Of a stretch of 64,000 nucleotides of DNA, positions 33,794-64,000 are shown in pieces. The DNA is from Sycon ciliatum (lineage: Eukaryota > Porifera > Calcarea > Leucosolenida > Sycettidae), in assembly GCF_964019385.1 (NCBI RefSeq), contig NC_088649.1:18568026-18632025 (forward strand), written 5' to 3'. The position numbers and the translations under genes are program-made. Under the pieces are notes generated by a model. It saw nothing but the letters and a program-made list of their open reading frames with translations, was not told the origin of the DNA and searched no databases. How positions within the stretch are numbered: the stretch's first letter is position 1; each line of letters starts with the position of its first letter.

Positions 33794-36700
33794 ATGGGAA
33801 CATGCTTCTCCCAGGCCCACCATGCAAGTGCAGTGTGCGCCAAGAACAATTCCAGGTAATTAAGCAGCTACCCAAGGATGGACAGGTTCGGCAAAACACT
33901 CCGCGAGTGCCTGACGTTTGCAAACGTATTTTGTTGACAGTTGTTGTTTCTTCCTTCGATTGGGCAAGACACGATAATGTGCCAACCCAGCCAGCAATGA
34001 GACACATGCATTTGTATCCATCAGGGCTATTGTAAGACTTTAGAGAGTCCTTTGCATATGTGCTGGGGACATTCACTAAATATTTAGAGAGGCCTGGATA
34101 CCCAACGCAGGGGGATTGGCTGAAAGGTCTTCGTCCATAGGTAAATATGGATCAATGTACTGGGCCCACGGATTCTGTCAATCTTCTCGCGGCAACGCCT
34201 CTTCAAGGCTGGAATAAACAGTACAGTAACTGCGGCTAGTAATCCTCGCGACTTACCGAAACTATTCACCACATCAAAGAAAAGCAAAAGTGCTTCACCA
34301 CTGCGACGGCCTGCAACATCATTTTCAACCGTACACCGAACAACACATTTGACTCTCTTTTTGCCACCCAAGCACATTTTACCGTAGGACACGGACTTGT
34401 CTTATGGGTGATCTTTGGGTGGACACCGGGAAGGCGCCAAAAAGGTGATGTAATGGAAAGTCCTCTATAGTAGGGCGCAGTCACCCAGTTTCGGTGGAAG
34501 TGCGCGAGTTCGATTGGGATTCAAGTAGGAAGGGAGCGTCTCAGCTTCCTCGGACCACGACCATTCGACTCAGCACCCCGAAGACTACAACTGGTGAAAT
34601 TTTAATTTTTGCCTGAACTTCCCCTTTAAACAAAACCTCGTTTACATCAAGAGTGCCGGTACTAAGCATTCCATTTCCTGGAACGAATGGCTAGAAACGG
34701 GTACAGTCCAGGGAGCGCATAGTGGGTCTCTGTAGCTTCCTGGTGAAATCAAAAAGGAGACAGTGCACATCGCAGTGGATGAAACACGAGGAAAACCACA
34801 CAAAATCGATTGTATCCACCCTGGGAATGTATTGTGTATCTACGTACCGGTATGTGGTGACGTCAAACCTGGCAATGTTTTGGCTGGCTCCAGAAATTTC
34901 AGGAACTACAAGAATGATGAAGTTGATTGTTCCAACTAGGAACACACGCTTCTTGCCGAACTTGACACTTGACTGACTCACAAGAATGATGTTATCGAAA
35001 TAATTACCCTACGAGTACGAGTCATATACACGATTACACCACTACAAGTTTTTGCTAGCTCACTTCCATACATGTACAAGCAGTTTATGAACCTTTGAAC
35101 TTTGAACTTCGAACTATGCTTCAGGATCATGTTCATAGTTCTACAAGTACTGCACAATTATGCTCTTTTGCACCGTCATCATTTTTAATTTTGTAATTTT
35201 TGGATTCCCCAAAGGCTTTCGCCTATCGAGGGGGCTTCCAAACCGTCCACAACACCAAATCTGTAAAAGAAGTGATGAGCAATAGGTGAGCAAATAAAGA
35301 GATACAGACAGTCTTGTAGTGCAGAGCTCTCATCACGTGACCAGGGAGTAGTACAATACTTTTGTGGATATTCGTTCAAAATTTCCAGCAATTCTTTTTC
35401 ATTCCCTAAGTTCCGTATTCCAGATTAGTGGTCTGCTCCCTTCGTCTGTGACTGTAGAGATGGCAAGAGCCCATGTGGTGGCGACTGGACTGGAGACGAC
35501 ACAGATCGACTAGCGGCACGACACGGGGGTAGCTCGGCACGGCAGCGGGCGCGCTACCAGCGGTCGGCGGCATCGCTAGACGAGTGCTTGACCATGTCAG
35601 CCGGCTGCCCGGGTCCAGGTAAGTGCAAACCCACTGCACAGTCCTGGGCAGAGACATCCGATCCCGGTATAATCATGATAATACCCATGAGGTCGGAATT
35701 CTCTGGCCAGAACTATACCTTGGAGAAATTAAATTTACAAAGAATATTTTAAATTTCGGCCAGTCGGCTCCTATCATTTTCGTGTTGGGGGTTAGACAAG
35801 GAGAAGTAGCCATGTAGGGGCGTGAGCCCGCCTTTCAGCACAAAACTGGCTTTGAATACACAGGTATCGAGACTAGGTATTGAGACTTATAATTAGTGGT
35901 GTGCACGGGTAGTCGGGTACCCGTGCTACCCGTGAGGACCTCGGGTAGTCGGGTACCGAATAGTACCCGAAAACCCGAGGTCACAGATGACATCATGTAC
36001 AGTGCACGTGTACAAATAATTCACGCATGTCTACCCAATGCGCAAGGGAAGGGTGTGCCGGTGTGCATTGTGGTCTTACCATGGGAACATTACCCGATCG
36101 GGTACCCGATCGGGTACCTGTGCTAACCGTGGAAAACTACCCGGACCCGATACCCGAAGAAAATGCTACCCGACTCAGCCCTACTTATAATGCAGTCCGT
36201 TTTGTAGAAATTGTCGTTCGGAACTTCATGCATCTTCCTGTCCACCCCATGCTTTGCAGATTCCAGTGAGCTTGGATCTCTGCAGCTGCCAGCAGGCCAT
36301 CCAGGTGTGGGGCCAAGACCATGTTCCTCTGCTCCATTTGGCCAGTACCAGCAGCAGCAGCAGCAGCAGTATCGGCATCAGTCGCCTCACCCGCACCTCC
36401 GACTGCTCAGCGATGCAGTCAGCACGGACACACGCTTGCCACGAGGCACAATGCTGGGTATGTTCGATGACGATGACAGCAATGACCTGGCGGGGGTTGC
36501 CAATGACGTGGTCAGCTCTACAATGGCCAACTCTGCATCAGCCAGCGCATCGGCCACCGCCACCAGTCGGCGACGCAAGGGCGGCCATGTTGGTGCCCTC
36601 ACCAATGCCATGCAACAGCTGGAGTTGCCAAGACGACGCATCGGTCGTGTAAGTCCCAGGGTACGACTTTGCAGTGCATACTGACATGACGAGTAAAGCG

Positions 36701-38273
36701 ACTGTGTGTTTACGACTCGTTGAACAGTGACTGTGTAGTCACATGGTGTCTGTTTGACTTTAGAGAGAAAAGCAGAGGGAGGGGAGGGGGGGGGGGGGTC
36801 ATATCCTACCCGTACCCCGGTGAATGTGCTATCCTAGGCTATGACCAGGACCTGCAAAGACAGTACAGTGACTCCCGCCGAGAAGAACACTGATAAGCCT
36901 TAATTAAAGGGGAACTTTCGCTGTAGGCAAACTGGTATTCATAACTCTATTCAATATGTCACCACGGTGTTTTCACCGGGTATGAAATCTGGATCATGAA
37001 GAAGAACTGTGCAAACAAACTCCTCTGGTGCTTCGGTTGTCGTTCAAAAGAGATTTAGCTGTAACAATATGTCTATGTCCGCTGCTGCTTGAAGCACAGC
37101 ACAATAGTCAGCGGTGTTGCAAGGTATTCAACATTGGTGCAGACACGATGGGGGGGGGGGGTCAGGGAAGATCTTCTCCTGGGATGCTTTTGGAAAGCTG
37201 GGCCCACTATGATAGCCCATTATTGCATTGCCTCAAAAATCACAAGTTAAAATTGTTTGTGCGGCTTTCCCCAAATCAGCCGGCCGAAAAACTCGCCGAA
37301 AACGAGACTTATGGAAAAATTGTTTTAAGCTTTTCGCCGATTTTGGAGAGTTCCTTTGAGAAAAGTCGAAAAATGGCGAAAATCTACCAAACGTTGTTGC
37401 AAAGTGTGTTTACGAACGAATGATGTTACTGCAAGCATGACCAGTCGACCTCTCTACTTCAGTACTTGCAGTACATGTGCGTTGAGCCTTGAGGTCGTGT
37501 GACTCGTGTCCTTTGACCTCCTCTCAAACAAACATTAGCCATTATGAAGATCATTACCAGTACACTCTCCAAATCAGCCGGCCGAATAATTCGCCGAAAA
37601 CGAGACGTATCGAAAAAATCACCAAGCTTTTTGCCGATTTTGGAGGGTTCCTTTGAGAATCGCCGAAAATCTACCAAATCTTCCAATATCTCACCAATTT
37701 CGAAGCCAATATGCCAACAATTATTTTAGCCGATTTTCCAATATAATTATTCCAATTTTGCAACCGATTTGCGAACAGTCTGCTGATTTTGAAGCCGAAT
37801 CTGATGTTTTTGAGCAGGGCGGAAAGCCGAATGGACGAAAAAACACGCCGATTAGGGGAAAGCCTAGGTTGGACGGCGGTCACGCCCCTGATAGTATTGC
37901 TTTTTTTCCAATTCATCCAACTTCTATTTCCCTTGACTTGTGCGCGCACGTTGCGTGTGCTTCTAGACCGGATTTACAGGGGTTAGCGGCCGTCGTGAGT
38001 TCCGTCGCGAACGAACACCACAATTTACTTTTCTTTTTCTTTTTTACTTTCCAGACCAAAGCTCCCAGTCCGCTCACCCTGAATCAGCAGCCGGGGCCCT
38101 CGCGCGGACAGCAGCAGCAACAGCCGCGCTGGCACATGGGCCGCACCAGCAGCGAGTGCGAGCTGCTTCAGTTCACCGCGGGACGGCACGAGTGCGCCGC
38201 GCGAGTGCCGAAAACGAGCACGGACTCCACGTCGTCCGTGGACAGCACCGACAGTGTCGGCATGGTGTTCTGA
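33794..38273 (+). CDS. four-exon gene, predicted N-myristoylated disordered protein
   Basis: Exons 33794-33855, 35458-35618, 36260-36648 and 38055-38273 join in one frame (phases 2, 1, 0 match at every junction) to give 276 residues and a TGA stop. Donors are CCAG|GTAAT, CCAG|GTAAGT and CGT|GTAAGT; acceptors follow CTGTAG, TTTGCAG and TTTCCAG. The start MGTCFSQAHH, with Gly2, Cys4 and Ser6, fits N-myristoylation plus palmitoylation, so membrane anchoring is predicted. The rest is low complexity: a seven-Gln run, an acidic FDDDD patch, Ala/Ser repeats, a basic SRRRKGG patch, the more conserved-looking LTNAMQQLELPRRRIGR at the exon 3 end, and a Ser/Thr-rich tail ending DSVGMVF. No catalytic domain. 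I do not recognise the family; adaptor or scaffold is a guess. The frame continuity over four exons is the main support. Confidence 0.6.
34440..34640. repeat. uninterrupted copy of the dispersed repeat seen at 27078
   Basis: Inverted relative to 27078-27910 and lacking the foldback insertion, so it serves as the empty-site reference for that insertion. It lies in intron 1 of the four-exon gene. Confidence 0.75.
35165..35362 (-). repeat. dispersed repeat shared with 20380-20515, plus a lone CAGGGAGTAGTA end
   Basis: 35165-35320 reverse-complements to the segment at 20380-20515 (TTGCTCACCTAT, ACTTCTTTTACAGATTTGGT, CGATAGGCGAAAGCCTTTGG). At 35342 CAGGGAGTAGTACAATACTT equals the arm of the palindrome at 11811, but no matching right arm follows. 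It may be one end of a longer parent element or a remnant. Confidence 0.6.
35894..36183. mobile_element. hAT-type MITE in intron 2
   Basis: The 290-bp element starts TAGTGGTGTGCACGGGTAG and ends in the imperfect inverse (TACCCGACTCAGCCCTA). It is bordered by a perfect 8-bp duplication, CTTATAAT, at 35886-35893 and 36184-36191. The interior is made of GGGTACCCGATCGGGTACC-type palindromes. No transposase. The 8-bp duplication and end sequence assign it to hAT. Confidence 0.85.
36780..36800 (+). repeat. G-rich tract in intron 3
   Basis: GGGAGGGGA followed by a run of about 13 G on the sense strand. A second G run lies at 37150-37161. Both are in intron 3 of the four-exon gene. Confidence 0.85.
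37265..37690. repeat. two direct copies of a ~100-bp repeat in intron 3
   Basis: AAATCAGCCGGCCGAA...CGCCGATTTTGGAG.GTTCCTTTGAGAA...GAAAATCTACCAAA appears at 37274-37396 and again at 37571-37682, offset by about 297 bp, with moderate divergence. The function is unknown. Confidence 0.7.
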
Positions 38274-38275
38274 AT

Positions 38276-38313
38276 CAGGGATTAATAAAATACCGGTATT
38301 TTACTAATCCCTG
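38276..38313. mobile_element. 38-bp palindromic insertion at the stop codon, carrying AATAAA
   Basis: Inverted arms start CAGGGATTAATAAAATACC and differ at one position. Flanks are TTCTGAAT (38268-38275) and TTTTGAAT (38314-38321), an 8-bp duplication with one change. The left copy contains the TGA stop codon of the four-exon gene, and the arm contains AATAAA at 38284-38289, a possible polyadenylation signal 11 bp after the stop. Confidence 0.65.
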
Positions 38314-38915
38314 TTTTGAATCCAGTCATGCCAGCCTGCTGCATAGAAGCCGTATTGTCCTGAATACTAGCATAAATCTCGTACCCCCACTTTCAAGTTT
38401 GAGCCGATTGTTCAAATTATTTTCACATGATTATTAGTAGGATGTCGCACTCGAATCGAATGTAAGTCACATTCTTCCGTTGCCCTTGAAATTCAGTGTA
38501 AAAAGGAGCAACTTCTATTCGTGAACCCCTTGCATGCACCAGGGCCGGAGATGATAGTGTTTCTGAAGCTGTTGCGATAAAGCTGATTCAAATCACGGTT
38601 AGATTTTTCATCAACCACCACACCTTAACTGCGCTCTCCAGTCGACCTTTGAAATATCTTTACAGGGTCGAATGCTGTGGCTTACTCTTATTCGTTAGGG
38701 TAATGATACTTGAAGTAGTTATTTGGAGCAGTTTTATCGCAGCTGCCTCCTAGTATTACTCAGACATTGATCTCACCAGTGCGTATTCTTCGGCGTAAAC
38801 CCCTTCATCCGTGACCATGACTAACGGCGCACGATTCTCTTGATCTGCTGATTTCCGATCATAAATCGCGTAACAACTTACATGTACCGGTACATTGTGC
38901 AAGTACCGGTACAAT
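38314..38915. other. intergenic, with a decayed MITE relative
   Basis: 38445-38525 resembles, in degraded form, the interior and ends of the MITE at 54902-55081 (GTAAGTCACATTC, GTGTAAAAAGGAGCAACTTC). No gene seen. Confidence 0.45.
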
Positions 38916-38937
38916 CAGGGAGTAGTACTACTCCCTG
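38916..38937. mobile_element. 22-bp perfect palindrome with 8-bp target duplication
   Basis: Two 11-bp arms (CAGGGAGTAGT and its reverse complement) meet with no spacer. The palindrome is bordered by exact copies of GGTACAAT (38908-38915 and 38938-38945). Same family as 11811, with shorter arms. Confidence 0.8.
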
Positions 38938-38945
38938 GGTACAAT

Positions 38946-39515
38946 CATGTAGGTGCAACGCCCGTACTGCATGCAGTATTTCTTCTACTTCAAAAAAAAA
39001 AAGTATTCTCTCCAACAGTATTTTGGGGATCGACGCCAAAAAATTTGATAAAGATAGAAAGTGTCTATGGGAAAACAAAGTATTTTCTTCTACAGGTACA
39101 GTATAAAGTACATGTATTTAAGGCAATCTGATTTTATTGCTCACACGTCATTGTTTTACTTGAAGCCACGCACAGATGCACACATGTAAGCTTGCAAGCG
39201 TACCCGCTCGCTTTGCTCTCACACTTAGCAGCTAACACTCCATACACACAGCGCCTGCATTTGTACAACTACCGGCAACACTCTGAAAGCAGCATCGAAG
39301 TCTGTAAAACACAATGTTTTCGGTGTAACTTCAATTTCGGTAGAGAAACCAGGCACCTCAATTTAGATTACACCTATTAATTAAAAGGCACCAGAGTATA
39401 CATTGGGTGTGAAGGGAACGTTGGTCACCTAATTCTACATTACACCTGAAACCTGGCAGATCCCTGGTACCGAAATTGTAATACACCTAAAATTACATGT
39501 TTTCACAGTACGATC
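38946..39515. other. no gene; dispersed repeat
   Basis: 39310-39505 (AATTTCGGTAGAGAAACCAG ... CTGGTACCGAAATTG) has imperfect inverted ends and a body related to the sequence around 60640-61015. It appears to be an old MITE. No coding region is supported. Confidence 0.45.
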
Positions 39516-39521
39516 AGGTTG

Positions 39522-39565
39522 GTTGTAACTCTGAGTTTCATGCCGTTAGGCAATCATCAAACAAC
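39522..39565 (-). ncRNA. antisense hammerhead-type motif, core altered
   Basis: Read on the minus strand: GTTGT, TTGATGA in place of the invariant CTGATGA, stem II GCC-TAAC-GGC, GAAA, short stem III CTC/GAG, and ACAAC closing stem I. The first core base is changed, so I expect no self-cleavage. Confidence 0.6.
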
Positions 39566-39685
39566 TGATACTCGGGTCTACCCAACAGTATGCTTATAAA
39601 CACATAGGGCCACAAGCATAAACAAATTTAGCACTAAATCTGGTGTAAGGTATGGCTAGAAAGTGTTGGGTAGACCCGAGTATCA

Positions 39686-39729
39686 GTTGTCTGATGATAG
39701 CCTAACGGCATGAAACTCAGAGTTGCAAC
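39686..39729 (+). ncRNA. hammerhead ribozyme motif, 5' terminal repeat
   Basis: Order: stem I GTTGT, core CTGATGA, stem II GCC-TAAC-GGC, core GAAA, stem III CTC-A-GAG, cleavage dinucleotide UU, stem I partner GCAAC. All invariant core bases are present. It is a minimal type I form with a very short stem III, as known in Penelope-like elements. Activity is inferred only. Confidence 0.75.
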
Positions 39730-40021
39730 CAACCCGAACGTCCTCCGCTGAGTCTGCAATGTACTAAGCTCTGTCTCTGACATTGAGCACTCTCTGCAGC
39801 TCGGGGGATCAACGGATTTGTTTTCCAGTTATATGTAAGATCAACCAAAGTGTAACAACACTAATGCCAAACATGAACGGCAAGGTTCAGTATTTCACGA
39901 TTTTCGACACTTCGGCAGCGATTTATTTTCGGCACAGGGTTAATACTAGTACAGTCCATCACCATAGCCATTGTGAAAACATGTCATCAGCGGTTTAATT
40001 TCGGCGTTTTGGGTCGGTGCG

Positions 40022-41491
40022 GTGCCGCATAGCCGATATGCCGACATGTCATCCCAAGTGGATGACATGAAAAAGTTCGAGGAAGACCTGTGGTCCCTGG
40101 TCGAGAACGTTAGATTCCGCAGGGTGAGCGACGAGCTCCAGCGCAAGCTCCAAGATGACCGGACCAGGATCAAATCATCACAGAACATACTCGCCTCTGC
40201 AGATAAGACGAGGAACATCTACGAAGTCAGCCCTGACCAGTACACCAAGCTACTGAACGACAACGTCACGAAGCACTACAAGCATGCCCCTGACAACGCC
40301 CAAAACGACATCAACCAAGAAGCAAAAGGCATCGCAGAGAGCCTCAACATCGCTAACCGAGCCGAGACCATGGCGAAGAAAAACGCGTACATAACCCTAA
40401 AAGATCACAAAACCAACTTCTCACAAAGTTTACCATGCAGACTCATCAACCCCTCAAAAAGTGAGATCGGGAAAGTCAGCCAGAATATCCTGGCGAGGAT
40501 CACCCAAGAAGTACGAGACAAACTGAAACTAAACTCCTGGAAGAATACCGCTGCAGTCGTCAACTGGTTCCGAGAAATAGACAATAAAGCGGCATGCACG
40601 TTTGTCTGCTTCGACATAGTGGAATATTACCCAACAATCTCCCAAGACCTGCTGGAAGAATCCATTGCATTCGCAGCACAGCATTCCGACGTCAGCCAGC
40701 AAGATCGAGATATCATCATGCATGCGCGAAAGTCGCTCTTGTTTAGTAGTGATGCAGCATGGATGAAAAAGGACGGAAGAGGCCTATTTGACGTCACAAT
40801 GGGTTGTTTTGACGGAGCAGAGACATGCGAGCTAGTGGGAACTTACGCACTGTCAAAGCTAGCTGATAAGTTCGACAGTGATAACATCGGACTCTACCGC
40901 GACGACGGGTTGGCGGTCTTGAGAGATGCGACAGGCAGTGCAGCAGACAGAGCAAGAAAGGAGATATGCCGTATCTTTAAAGATCTTGGGCTGAAAATTA
41001 CCATCGATGCCGGCATGAAGGTCGTAAACTACCTCGACGTCACACTTAATCTAGCCGACGGGACCTACCGCCCCTACCGAAAACCAAATGACACGCCGAT
41101 GTACGTCCACACACTATCCAACCACCCGCCAACCATCATCCAACAAATACCCAAGTCTATCAGCAGACGATTGACAGATATTTCGTCCAACAGAGACATC
41201 TTCCAGGAGGCGGCACCTCTGTACAACAGTGCGCTCAAGGCCAGCGGTTACGCCGAGCAGATCGTGTACATGGAGGAGAGAGAAAAAGATGAAGAGAAAA
41301 AGAAGAAAAACCGCAGACGAAAGATCATCTGGTACAATCCTCCGTTCAGCAAAACAGTAGCCACGAATGTCGCGCAAAGATTCTTGCACCTCGTCGAGAA
41401 GCATTTCCCACCTCCTTCACGCCTAAACAAAATATTCAACAGTAACACAGTAAAAGTTACAGCTGCATGCAGAACATGTCTGGTGTACTAA
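40022..41491 (+). pseudogene. Penelope-like reverse transcriptase (frame lost before GIY-YIG)
   Basis: A 489-codon frame. Diagnostic Penelope features are ASADKTRNIYEV near residue 60, AYITLKDHKTNF, PCRLINPSKS, the palm segment FDIVEYYPTISQ, and the catalytic box LYRDDGLAV near residue 298, then NYLDVTLNL. It lacks telomere-type extensions. The frame ends at 41491 just after TAACRTCLVY, out of register with the downstream GIY-YIG frame; the expected continuation lies in the other frame from about 41463, consistent with a one-base loss near 41460. The element would need that lesion bypassed to make the full protein. Confidence 0.85.
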
Positions 41492-41997
41492 AGGCGCACA
41501 ACAATTCGGTCTTACGGAAGAAGCAGAAAGATGATCAACAGAGAACAGAGAAAAGATGCAACTGCAGGGATAAAGTTAACTGCCCCATGCATGGAAACTG
41601 CCAGATCCAGTCAATCGTATACAAGGCCAGCGTGACAGAAACCGGAAAAGACGAACGAAATGAGTACCTCGGCTTAACGGAAATGACGTTCAAGAAGCGA
41701 TACGACGGACACATGACGTCAATGAGGCATGAGCGAATGGAGAAGAGTACCGAGTTGTCGAAGCTCATCTGGGACATGAAGCGCAAGAATGCCGGGTACA
41801 GCATCAGTTGGTCAGTTGTCGCCCAAACACCAGCATACTCCAATGCCACCAAGCGCTGCCCTCTCTGTCTGCGTGAGAAGCTGGAGATCTTGCATGCTGA
41901 CAGAAGGGTGAACATCAACAAGCGATCGGAGCTAGTGGCCAAGTGCAGACATGAGAACAAATTCTACCTATCTAACTTCACACCTCCAGTTACATAA
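41467..41997 (+). pseudogene. GIY-YIG endonuclease domain of the Penelope-like element
   Basis: The frame carries a cysteine/histidine cluster just before the nuclease (CNCRDKVNCPMHGNC), then SIVYKASV and EYLGLTE as the GIY and YIG equivalents, KKRYDGHMTSMRH with the catalytic Arg and His, STELSKLIWDMKRKN, and the terminal block CPLCLREKLEI...NKRSELVAKCRHENKF. This is the usual C-terminal domain of Penelope-like proteins, which nicks target DNA. It is in a different frame from the RT and so is separated by a frameshift. Confidence 0.85.
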
Positions 41998-42143
41998 ACC
42001 AGGATTACACCTGATGTCTGGCGCTAATCTTGCAAGCACATGCATAGAATCACCGCTTGACCTTATTTGCGCTTAAATTCTCTGATTCCACTGGCACCTT
42101 ACCACACTATATCAAGAACATTCATTGAGTTTTTGTAATCATT

Positions 42144-42186
42144 GCTGTCTGATGATCGCCATAGGCGTGAAACTCGGAGTCACAGC
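42144..42186 (+). ncRNA. hammerhead ribozyme motif, 3' terminal repeat
   Basis: Stem I GCTGT/ACAGC, core CTGATGA, stem II CGCC-ATA-GGCG, core GAAA, stem III CTC-G-GAG, cleavage at UC. Compared with 39686-39729, stem I and stem II differ in sequence but keep pairing. All core bases are intact. Confidence 0.8.
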
Positions 42187-42190
42187 CAAC

Positions 42191-43074
42191 ACAAGCTTCG
42201 TATTCTATTCCTTTTGTATGAAACTCTGCACCCCGGTGCATTGAGCACTCTTTCGAGGACCACACCCAACCTTCCGTGTGTAGCCGATATTAAACAGCGG
42301 CCGAAATTTCTGTATATTTACAGTACGTGCATTTTCGAATGGGCAGATTACACGAGATCAAGGGTCCTTGTGCCACCTACGGACAGTCAGGCACAGAACC
42401 CTAGTCCACGGCACTGAGAGAGTTGCGTGCGCGCACGCGTTCGGTGCAGTCGCGCGGAAATCACGCGAGGGTAGACTCTGTATGTGCGTGTCCAGCGCAG
42501 CATTGGTGCGACACAAGCAAACGGAAAGGATTCGGGGCACGTAATTCCGGCAGAATAAAACTCACAATGTTCGGAAAACAAAGCGGAAAAGCATTACAAA
42601 TACGCATAAAACGGAATCTTTCACGCATGTTCTAACATGAAATATCAGTAGTGGAAATAAAGTACCGGAAAAAGAACAAATCAGATTGAAAGGGCAAATT
42701 CGAGTGGAAGGAAACAATGCGAAACCCCACATTCTAGAAAGGGATCCAAGTCAAGTGCAGCGGAAGGTCTTCGAATTGCGAAGAAACGGTAGGAGATGAA
42801 CGAGAAAGAAAATTAGACTCAGAATACACGGTAATGTACTAGTGTTTCAAGACGGTGTCTACTGGCGGTTACCGATGAGAAGATAGACAACAAGCTTTTA
42901 AAGTGGTATATATATATTATAATCAAAGTAGTTGATGGGACTATGACCAGTAGGGAAATCCGGCAAACAATGGGATAGTGATGTGTGAAGATGATGATGA
43001 TGATGATGATGATTACGGTGCAATGGATGCATGAGCAAGATGATGGAGGAACGTGTGCGTGTGTGTACGTGTGC

Positions 43075-43112
<38 letters not shown>

Positions 43113-43543
43113 GTTTGGTCAACAATATTGTCATTCTCAGAAAGCCAGTATAGCGTGGGACTCGGTTAATTAAATTAATCATTGATCAGTAGTAGCCGGG
43201 ACGGTATGGACGGCTGTGCCCTTTGCAATCGTGCGCGGCAAAGACGTGTTGTTAACAACACAGGCATAACTCAGGCCATGAGACAACCATCCTGTGCGCC
43301 AGGTAGAGGCACAGCAAAACTCATCGGGTACGACTGTGCATGTTGGGGGGGGGGGGGGGGGGGAAGGGCACAATACGGCCAGAGGTTCACTGAAAGCACG
43401 CACACACACACATGCACACACACATGCACACACACGCGCGCGCACATGCCTTCCTCTTGTGAACAACTCACCCAGTTCAAACGGGTTGAACATGGCGCTG
43501 CTGCCACATAACTTGAGGAGCACTTTGCAAAAAGCAAGTGACT
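42191..43543. other. intergenic; simple repeats downstream of the kinase gene
   Basis: Contains (GAT)n at 42990-43012, (GA)n at 43077-43107, a run of about 19 G at 43345-43363 and CA-rich tracts at 43400-43440. The 3' UTR of the kinase-family gene should lie leftward from 43543; no clear AATAAA on the minus strand was seen close by. Confidence 0.5.

Positions 43544-64000
<20,457 letters not shown>

Larger units (their letters stand above)
39516..42190 (+). mobile_element. Penelope-like element with RT, GIY-YIG and hammerhead termini
   Basis: The element is bounded by hammerhead-type sequences: an antisense copy at 39522-39565, a sense copy at 39686-39729 and a sense copy at 42144-42186. The first two are arms of a ~73-bp inverted repeat separated by about 75 bp. 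Between the sense copies lie an RT frame (40022-41491) and a GIY-YIG frame (41467-41997). This matches the known Penelope-like layout of terminal repeats with hammerhead ribozymes. Exact outer borders are not determined. Confidence 0.85.

Overview
The window is nuclear DNA of a multicellular animal. It holds a minus-strand gene of the citron/MRCK kinase family (coiled coil, PH and CNH domains), GT-AG introns, BEL/Pao, non-LTR and Penelope-like retroelements, and very long (CA)n, (GA)n and (CTA)n arrays. The species cannot be fixed from sequence alone. A sponge or another early-branching or marine invertebrate is my guess, not a finding.

Three multi-exon host genes can be assembled by eye. (1) Positions 745-2252, minus strand: a signal-peptide exon and an immunoglobulin-like exon joined in phase 1; the gene continues off the left edge. 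(2) Positions 33794-38273, plus strand: a four-exon gene, apparently complete, for a 276-residue, largely disordered protein that starts Met-Gly-Thr-Cys-Phe-Ser, a likely N-myristoylation/palmitoylation signal. I do not recognise its family. (3) Positions 43544 to beyond 64000, minus strand: the C-terminal ~1025 codons of the citron/MRCK-like gene in 19 exons. Every junction but one is phase-consistent by eye. The expected C1 zinc finger is absent.

The rest is a dense layer of mobile DNA. From left to right: pogo/Tigger-like MITE (1147-1426); 5'-truncated non-LTR RT (4300-5800); broken BEL/Pao element (5960-8807) with a possible LTR; TIR elements (9760-10161, 13200-14064); non-LTR C-terminal fragments (10600, 17614, 18898, 21771, 22365); a tandem array of 1.39-kb units (14280-17155); remnant Penelope terminus with a hammerhead motif (20237-20331); ~500 bp (CTA)n; nested foldback element (27248-27797); a non-LTR retrotransposon with both ORFs open (28167-32602); a Penelope-like element with RT, GIY-YIG domain and terminal hammerhead ribozyme motifs (39516-42190); and a second two-ORF non-LTR element (49082-52895) inside an intron of the kinase gene, same orientation. 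The kinase introns also carry four identical tRNA-Arg(ACG) genes, all sense to the host gene, and at least six MITEs.

The most unusual signal is a set of tiny, almost pure palindromes (22-38 bp, arms starting CAGGGA) flanked by 8-bp target duplications, at 11811, 38276 and 38916. They look like hAT-type insertions reduced to little more than their inverted ends. One lies directly at the stop codon of the myristoylated-protein gene and brings an AATAAA with it.
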